In this document: in pieces, positions 58,799-64,000 of the stretch
Numbering within the stretch: the stretch's first letter is position 1
How the letters are laid out: every line of letters starts with the position of its first letter
Assembly: GCA_963813975.1 (NCBI GenBank)
Contig: CAWFAP010000001.1
Location: 992,001-1,056,000, forward strand
Source: RYN-230 sp963813975
GTDB lineage: Bacteria > Actinomycetota > Actinomycetes > Streptosporangiales > Streptosporangiaceae
DNA length: 64,000 bases
Direction of reading: 5' to 3'
Program-made: the position numbers and the translations under genes
Notes under the pieces: generated by a model
Database searches by the model: none
What the model saw: only the letters and a program-made list of their open reading frames with translations
Told to the model about the DNA's origin: nothing

Positions 58799-60724
58799 AT
58801 GAGCAGCCAAACTCAGCCGCTCACCGGCATTAACCTCGATGTGGCCAGAGACCTCGCCGCCCAGCTTCGCGTTGATTCGATCCGGTCCAGCACGAGCGCC
58901 GGGTCGGGCCATCCCACCTCCAGCATGTCCGCCGCGGACCTGCTGGCCGTGCTGGTCGGGCGTCACCTGCGCTACGACTGGGACAACCCGCACGCCGACA
59001 CCAACGATCACCTGATCTTCTCCAAGGGACACGCCTCCCCGCTGCTGTACTCCGTGTTCAAGGCGGTGGGCGTGGTGTCTGACGAGGAGCTGATGACCGG
59101 GTACCGGCGGTTCGGGTCGCGCCTGGAAGGCCACCCCACCCCCGTGCTCCCGTGGGTCAACGTCGCCACCGGATCGCTCGGCCAGGGACTGCCCGACGGG
59201 GTGGGGGTCGCGCTGGCGGGCCGGTATCTCGACCGGCTTCCCTACCGGGTGTGGGTGCTGTGCGGGGACAGCGAGATGGCTGAGGGTTCCATCTGGGAGG
59301 CGCTGGACAAGGCCGGGTACTACGGGCTGTCGAACCTGACCGCGATCGTCAACGTCAACCGGCTGGGCCAGCGCGGCCCCACCGACCTCCAGTGGGACCT
59401 CGCTGCCTACACCAAGCGCGCCGAGGCGTTCGGGGCGCACGTGCTCATCATCGACGGTCACGACCTCACAGAAATCACTGAGACGTTCCGCTTCATCGCG
59501 GAGGGGGGCTCTGACCAGCCCACCGTGGTCCTGGCCCGGACGATCAAGGGGCGCGGGTTCTCTGAGGTCGAGGACCGGATCGACTGGCACGGCAAGCCGT
59601 TCCCGCCCGACATGGCGAAGCGGGCCATCGCGGAACTGGGCGGCGAGCGGAATCTGGTGGTCCGCGGCCCGCTGCCCGCGGACGCGGCGCGCGGTCCTGC
59701 GCCGGCCATGCCCAGTGCGGCGGTCCAGGCGCACGATGACACGCCACCGCCCGCGGCGGAGTACCCGGTGGGGGAGAAGGTCGCGACGCGCAAGGCCTAC
59801 GGCGACGCCCTGGCCGCGCTCGGCGCGGACCGGCCCGAGGTGGTGGCGCTCGACGGCGAGGTCAGCAACTCCACCTACGCCAATGAGTTCGCCCGGGCGT
59901 ATCCCGGGCGGTTCTTCGAGATGTTCATCGCCGAGCAGCAGATGGTGGCGGCCGCGGTGGGGCTCAGCGTCCGTCACTACGTCCCGTTCGCCTCGACGTT
60001 CGCTGCCTTCTTCACCCGCGCCTACGACTTCATCAGGATGGCCGCCATCTCCCAGGCGAACATCCGGCTGGTCGGATCGCACGCGGGCGTGGAGATCGGT
60101 GCGGACGGGCCCTCGCAGATGGCGCTCGAAGACCTGGCCATGCTGCGCGCGGTGCTCGGATCAACGGTGCTCTACCCGAGCGATGCCACCAGCACCGCGG
60201 CACTCGTGCGGGGGATGGCGGACCGCCCGGGCGTCAGTTACATGCGGACGACCCGTGGCGCCTACCCCGTCCTGTACGACGGTGCGGAGCCCTTCCCGGT
60301 CGGGGGCTCGAAGGTCCTACGGTCCAGCCCGGAAGACGCCGTGACGCTCGTCGGCGCCGGGGTCACGCTGCACGCCTGCCTGGCCGCCGCGGATCAACTG
60401 GCTGAGGACGGCATCCGGGCCCGCGTCATCGATCTGTACTCCGTTAAGCCGATCGACAGCGAGACGCTGTCGGCCGCGGTGGCCGCCACGGGTGGCTGCC
60501 TGGTCGTGGCCGAGGACCACTATCAGGCGGGCGGGCTCGGCAGCGCGGTGACGGATGCCTTGCTGGAGGCAGGGCCGCAGCCGCTGCACCTGGCCCATCT
60601 GTGCGTCCGGGACCTGCCCGGTTCGGGCAGCAGCACTGAGCTGCTGGCCGCAGCGGGCATCGATGCGGATCACATCACGGCCGCCGCCCGCGAGCTGGTG
60701 AAACAGGCTCCCACGCAGATGTGA
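58799..60724 (+). CDS. tkt: Single-chain transketolase
   Basis: 641 residues, ATG with AAGGAAGGG. The thiamine-diphosphate domain is complete: SAGSGHPTSSMSAADLLAVL, FSKGHASPLLYSVFKAVGVV, CGDSEMAEGSIWEALDKAGY (GDG-type motif with Asn in IVNVNRLGQRG), then the pyrimidine-binding half EMFIAEQQMVAAAVGLSVRH and the C-terminal domain RVIDLYSVKPIDSETLSAAV. The length and the order resemble animal-type TKT, a form shared with some actinomycetes, rather than E. coli TktA. It moves two-carbon units in the pentose phosphate pathway. Probably a secondary isozyme. Confidence 0.9.
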   Translation: MSSQTQPLTGINLDVARDLAAQLRVDSIRSSTSAGSGHPTSSMSAADLLAVLVGRHLRYDWDNPHADTNDHLIFSKGHASPLLYSVFKAVGVVSDEELMTGYRRFGSRLEGHPTPVLPWVNVATGSLGQGLPDGVGVALAGRYLDRLPYRVWVLCGDSEMAEGSIWEALDKAGYYGLSNLTAIVNVNRLGQRGPTDLQWDLAAYTKRAEAFGAHVLIIDGHDLTEITETFRFIAEGGSDQPTVVLARTIKGRGFSEVEDRIDWHGKPFPPDMAKRAIAELGGERNLVVRGPLPADAARGPAPAMPSAAVQAHDDTPPPAAEYPVGEKVATRKAYGDALAALGADRPEVVALDGEVSNSTYANEFARAYPGRFFEMFIAEQQMVAAAVGLSVRHYVPFASTFAAFFTRAYDFIRMAAISQANIRLVGSHAGVEIGADGPSQMALEDLAMLRAVLGSTVLYPSDATSTAALVRGMADRPGVSYMRTTRGAYPVLYDGAEPFPVGGSKVLRSSPEDAVTLVGAGVTLHACLAAADQLAEDGIRARVIDLYSVKPIDSETLSAAVAATGGCLVVAEDHYQAGGLGSAVTDALLEAGPQPLHLAHLCVRDLPGSGSSTELLAAAGIDADHITAAARELVKQAPTQM

Positions 60725-60728
60725 CACT

Positions 60729-60749
60729 GCCCCTCACCGCGTCAGGGGC
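60729..60749 (+). terminator. Short hairpin after the transketolase gene
   Basis: GCCCCT and AGGGGC, six base pairs with a nine-base loop, five bases after the stop. Weak candidate. Confidence 0.4.
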
Positions 60750-60990
60750 TGGGCAGACAGCAGGCAGCCCTACCGGGCGATGCTCCTGAACAACGGTGAG
60801 GTGGGTGAGAAGGGCGCCGGCGAGGCCGTCTGTGCGGCGGCCATCTAGGTCGTTGGACGCGGCAACGTGGCCGCGCTTCCGGTTCCGCCTGCCTGGCCGG
60901 CGCGCAGGACCGCTGCGAGTGATCCCGGGCTTGCCCGGCCAGGTGGTTCAGGGGAGTGCGCCGCGGGGAAGATCATCGATCGTCGGCGGC

Positions 60991-61082
60991 TCAGATCTTG
61001 ATGACCTGGACCCCGGGCATGGCGTCGTAGCCAGCCACTTGAGTCACGACCGGAACGCCAAGAGCGATCGCCGTGGCGGCGG
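60991..61082 (-). pseudogene. 3' fragment of a VapC-like PIN-domain toxin
   Basis: About 30 codons read AATAIALGVPVVTQVAGYDA, MPGVQVIKI and stop at TGA. This is the C-terminal end of a VapC/PIN-domain RNase (usually ATAxALGxPVVTQDxDF..IPG). The active-site N-terminal acidic residues and the antitoxin are absent. It is joined directly to the SDR fragment on its 5' side, marking a deletion junction at about 61082. Confidence 0.6.
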
Positions 61083-61274
61083 CGCGCCGATTTCCAGCGC
61101 CGCCTGGTTGAGCCGGTCACGATTGCGGCCGGTGAGAATGACATCGGCACCCTCAGCCCGGGCGCGCCGGGCTGTCTCGAGCCCGATGCCGGCGCTGCCG
61201 CCGATCAGGACAACGGTCTGTCCGGCCAGTTCTGGTTCGCGCCGGGGGGAATCCGGAGTGGTTGCGCTGGTCAT
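61083..61274 (-). pseudogene. 5' fragment of an SDR gene
   Basis: About 63 codons: an N-terminal tail, then LAGQTVVLIGGSAGIGLETA, RRARAEGADVILTGRNRDRL, NQAALEIGA. These are the first two strands of an SDR Rossmann fold with its GGSAGIG motif. The sequence then runs straight into the VapC-like fragment, so about 75 percent of the SDR is missing. Probably untranslated or unstable. Confidence 0.65.
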
Positions 61275-61474
61275 GATTCCTCCGATGGGTGGCGCCGGCG
61301 ACCGATCACTGGGTCGCGCAGGCGGCTTGCGAGTAGAAATCCCACACTGTCCTCCTCACCCCGACCCGCTCGCGCTAATCCCACGGGTGTACGGGAGTCC
61401 GGGCTTGTGCCGGGCTGCGAGCAGGAGGGCGGACTGGCTATTGCGACGGCCGCTGCTGCGGCAGTATCAGCCCC

Positions 61475-62068
61475 ATGACCGAACTCACCGATGTTTCAGG
61501 CGCATTCAGCTACGGCGACTCGATCCTCGCCGGTGAACGGGTGCGGTTGCGCGGCGTGCGGGACGACGACCTGCCTGTCCTCGCGACGTGGGAGATGGAT
61601 GCCGGGCGCATGGCCACGCTGTCGAACTGGGTGGTCCCGCCGTCAGAGGCTGCGGCGAAGGAGCGCATCGCCAAGTGGAGCGCGAACGAGAAGGACGACC
61701 TCGGCTTCGCCATCGAGACGCTCGACGATCCGCCGGTGCTGATCGGCAACATCGGGTTGTGGGGCGCGCGGGCCAAGGACCGGTGTGCGACGCTCGGGAT
61801 CGCCCTCGGCCGTGAGTACATCGGTCGTGGCTACGGCACGGACGCGATGCGTGTCATCGTCGGCTACGGGTTCCGCGAGATGGGGCTGCACCGCATCCAG
61901 CTCAGCGTGGCCCCGTTCAACCCCGCCGGGATCCGCGCCTATGAGAAGGCGGGCTTCGTCGAGGAGGGCCGCTATCGCGAGGTGGTGCTGCACGACGGGC
62001 GCTGGTACGACGAGGTGCTGATGTCCATCCTCGACCACGAGTGGGCGGCCCGCCGGTCATCTAGCTGA
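61475..62068 (+). CDS. GNAT acetyltransferase (RimJ/RimL type)
   Basis: 197 residues. The start SILAGERVRLRGVRDDDLPV, LATWEMDAGRMA follows the RimJ/RimL pattern. Later ATLGIALGREYIGRGYGTDA, MRVIVGYGFREMGLHRIQLS, VAPFNPAGIRAYEKAGFVEE and GRWYDEVLMSILDHEW match the acetyl-CoA-binding signature (Q/R-x-x-G-x-G/A). The target could be a protein N terminus or a small amine. It stands alone. Confidence 0.9.
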   Translation: MTELTDVSGAFSYGDSILAGERVRLRGVRDDDLPVLATWEMDAGRMATLSNWVVPPSEAAAKERIAKWSANEKDDLGFAIETLDDPPVLIGNIGLWGARAKDRCATLGIALGREYIGRGYGTDAMRVIVGYGFREMGLHRIQLSVAPFNPAGIRAYEKAGFVEEGRYREVVLHDGRWYDEVLMSILDHEWAARRSSS

Positions 62069-62323
62069 TGGACGAGCCGGCACCGTGAGCGCTGCGTGCG
62101 TAACCGGCCATGGATCGCGCGGGGATCAGCGCCGGCCGGTGCCCGGCACGAAGACCCGCCGGTCGGGCGGAAGTAGCGGGTCCTTGCTGAATGTGGCGCG
62201 GATAGACCGAGTCGTCCTGCGCGTGGTCAAGCCGCCGCGTCACTTCCGCCTCGTACTGAGGTTGGCGTCGGCCTACGCTGGCGATGGAACGGCGACCGCT
62301 GGCGACGGAGACAGGAGGGACCG

Positions 62324-63046
62324 ATGAGCGATCCGGCAGGACTGTTGCTGTCGGTCCGGGGTGAGGCGCGGCGGATGGTGCCGCCCGACTATGCCCTGGT
62401 GGCGGCCACGATCGCGTTGTCGCGCGGGTCGAAGCCGGAAGCGGTACGGGCGGCTGCCGCGGGCTTGGACAGCCTCACTGCCGATCTTGCGGCGCGGGGC
62501 GGGGTGGCGCTCGACGCCGGCACAGGACGGCGCCCCCTGACCTGGTCGGCGCAATCAGTGACGACGTACGCAGAGCGCGCTCTCGACGAGAACACCGGGC
62601 AATACCACCCGACCGGCCAGGTGACCGCGGCGGTTGCGGTCATGATCGCTGTCCGGGCCTTCGAATTGCTGGACGCGCTGGGTGCGGTCCTGGCCGTCCA
62701 CGAGGCGGTCAGCGTGCATGAGGTCGCCTGGCACGTCGACTGGGACAATCCCGCCTGGCCGGGCGTGCGCGCCGCCGCCGTCCAGGCCGCCATCGCGAAA
62801 GGCCGTGACTACGCCGCCGCGCTCGGCGGGTCGCTGCGCGGCGTGGAGCACATAGCCGACACCGGGCTCCTCAGCGGCGACAATGCGCAGACCAGCTTCA
62901 CCGCCGCCCGCCACCCGGGGGCGTACGCGGCCAGCCGGGGTGGTGAGGAGTCCGATGCGCCCTCACTTGATCCGGTTCCCCAGGAACTGGCGGCTATCGT
63001 CGAAGCCCGCTTCACCGCCGACGGCGTGTCCCTGACCGCACACTGA
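62324..63046 (+). CDS. SIMPL-domain (DUF541) protein
   Basis: 240 residues. LLLSVRGEARRMVPPDYALV opens the SIMPL domain (beta strand with GEA-x-x-x-x-PD), then TYAERALDENTGQYHPTGQV, VAVMIAVRAFELLDALGAVL and FTADGVSLTAH at the end. There is no signal peptide, while many SIMPL proteins are exported. Role in macrophage signalling or oxidative stress is described for relatives only. It precedes the Cys/His-rich protein by 185 bases. Confidence 0.82.
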   Translation: MSDPAGLLLSVRGEARRMVPPDYALVAATIALSRGSKPEAVRAAAAGLDSLTADLAARGGVALDAGTGRRPLTWSAQSVTTYAERALDENTGQYHPTGQVTAAVAVMIAVRAFELLDALGAVLAVHEAVSVHEVAWHVDWDNPAWPGVRAAAVQAAIAKGRDYAAALGGSLRGVEHIADTGLLSGDNAQTSFTAARHPGAYAASRGGEESDAPSLDPVPQELAAIVEARFTADGVSLTAH

Positions 63047-63231
63047 CCGCCGGCGCAACCTGGCCACGCCCGGCCGGGCCGCGATGCCAGGACCGACCGC
63101 CTGGTCGTCATGGGCCGGCGGGCGTGGGCCGGCTAGCGCGCGGAGAGGAAGGCCCGGACCTGGCATGACTGCAGGGACCGATGCCGCGGCTGCGCGGGTC
63201 CCGGCGAAAGATCCGCCGCGGGTCGTGAAGA

Positions 63232-64000
63232 ATGCCGTCCAGAGGCGGCGGCGGCAAGGGTGGGGGCGGGAGCGGCGGCTGCCGGTGTGGCTGTCATGGC
63301 CACGGGCATCATTCGCGCGGATGCCAGGGTCACGAGCGCTCTGCCTGCCACTGCCATGCGCACGAGCATGGTGCACACCGGTGCGATCACGGCTGCGGCT
63401 GCCATGCGCACGAGGATTGTTCCTGCGGGTGCCACTCTGGTGAGCACAGCCACGACGACAGTGCCGGCGCGGCGAGCGGAGTCCACACCCGCCCGGGCGG
63501 TGGGATCACCCTCGGCTGGAAGAACCCGAACCGGCAGGCCCGCCACTACGGCACATCCACCGGCGTGATCCCGAGCGGCCAGCTCGACCCGTGTGACTTC
63601 AGCACCCCGCCGTGGAACACCTGGCCCGGCCCGCGCGGGGATCTGTTCCTGCCGTTCTTGTTCCTGCGCGCTAACGCCGGCGACCTCGGCGCGCGGCCGG
63701 TCGTCGGCCCGTTCTGGGAGAGCCCGGACATCCTGCTGCTGGCCAACGTCAACCCGGCTGTCGCGCCACCCATCCCACCCGAGCTCGGCCAGACCGCGCA
63801 AGCCGGGAAGCCGACCACGCTGTACGCCCATGTCTGGAACTTCGGCATCGCCCAGGCGCCGAACGTCGTGGTCGAGTTCTACTGGTGCGACCCTGCGCTC
63901 GGCATCAACGCAACCAGCGCGCACCTGATCGGGGTCACGATGGTCGCGCTCGGTGCCCGGGCAGCGGCCGATCGCATGCGGTGGTCAAGTGCCCGACCCC
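63232..64000 (+). CDS. Cys/His-rich metal-binding protein with CARDB-like domain, incomplete at right edge
   Basis: An open frame from ATG 63232 to the window end, 256 codons, with a weak ribosome site; TGA lies two codons upstream. After a Gly-rich start, residues 17-74 contain 12 Cys and 16 His, for example CRCGCHGHGHH (17-27), CHCHAHEH (39-46), CDHGCGCHAHEDC (51-63) and CSCGCH (63-68), with CHAHE repeated. The rest looks like an envelope or enzyme-associated domain: GITLGWKNPNRQARHYG, LDPCDFSTPPWNTWP and a CARDB/Ig-like AHVWNFGIAQAPNVVVEFYW. The coding pattern suggests a one-base loss near 63974, after which HAVVKCP would continue in another frame. Metal binding is inferred from composition; the family is unknown to me. 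Confidence 0.7.
   Translation, partial: MPSRGGGGKGGGGSGGCRCGCHGHGHHSRGCQGHERSACHCHAHEHGAHRCDHGCGCHAHEDCSCGCHSGEHSHDDSAGAASGVHTRPGGGITLGWKNPNRQARHYGTSTGVIPSGQLDPCDFSTPPWNTWPGPRGDLFLPFLFLRANAGDLGARPVVGPFWESPDILLLANVNPAVAPPIPPELGQTAQAGKPTTLYAHVWNFGIAQAPNVVVEFYWCDPALGINATSAHLIGVTMVALGARAAADRMRWSSARP

Noticed and set aside
63165..63443. Plus-strand ORF starting MTAGTDAAA at the right edge
   Set aside because: It overlaps the Cys/His-rich frame, ends in Leu/Arg/Pro noise, and does not continue into the structured region, while the other frame does.

Overview
The window is about 70 percent GC, with GTG/ATG starts, strong GGAGG ribosome sites, many ECF sigma/anti-sigma systems, PadR/TetR/GntR regulators and actinobacterial-type membrane proteins. 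This points to a chromosomal segment of a soil actinomycete (Streptosporangiales/Streptomyces-like). No rRNA, tRNA, CRISPR array, phage or transposase gene was recognised. No assignment was checked against a database; all rest on reading the sequence and on remembered family features.

Layout. 0-1 kb: 3' end of a dimethylformamidase-beta-like gene. 1-7 kb: a rifamycin-resistance neighbourhood. It has an intact HelR-type RNA-polymerase-protecting helicase, a Rox-like FAD monooxygenase whose dinucleotide motif is damaged, a near-perfect rifamycin-associated element (RAE), a truncated glycosyltransferase start just behind that element, and a C-terminal shard of a second rifampin monooxygenase. 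An ECF sigma factor pair sits between the shards. 7-16 kb: methyltransferase, a fused XRE-ImmA regulator with a concentric palindromic operator, a sigma/anti-sigma fusion, a stress (PRC/DUF2382 plus mechanosensitive-type) pair and a PadR operon.

16-31 kb: a decaying ABC-transporter/flavin monooxygenase pair, SurE, and an amine-catabolism-like cluster: GntR regulator, dimethylglycine dehydrogenase-like oxidase, APC permease, choline-kinase-like protein and SDR. Then come an MFS exporter, a SigG/SigX5-type sigma factor and a second DAO-family oxidase. Three promoters here share an ATTTGG-type operator. 31-46 kb: two integral-membrane glycosyltransferases, a large Cys-rich secreted protein, a lipoprotein, GH13 enzymes (one a remnant, one frameshifted), an orphan Bug-type binding protein and a UbiB-like kinase.

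46-64 kb: a membrane-anchored NACHT NTPase, an ECF sigma/anti-sigma pair, envelope proteins, a TetR/cupin/SnoaL unit, RidA plus transketolase, remnants of an SDR and a VapC toxin, GNAT, SIMPL, and at the right edge an open frame with an extraordinary Cys/His-rich N terminus.

At least six, probably seven, reading frames are broken by single-base indels in G/C runs. Either this locus is rich in young pseudogenes or the consensus carries indel errors, and every frameshift call here should be read with that in mind.
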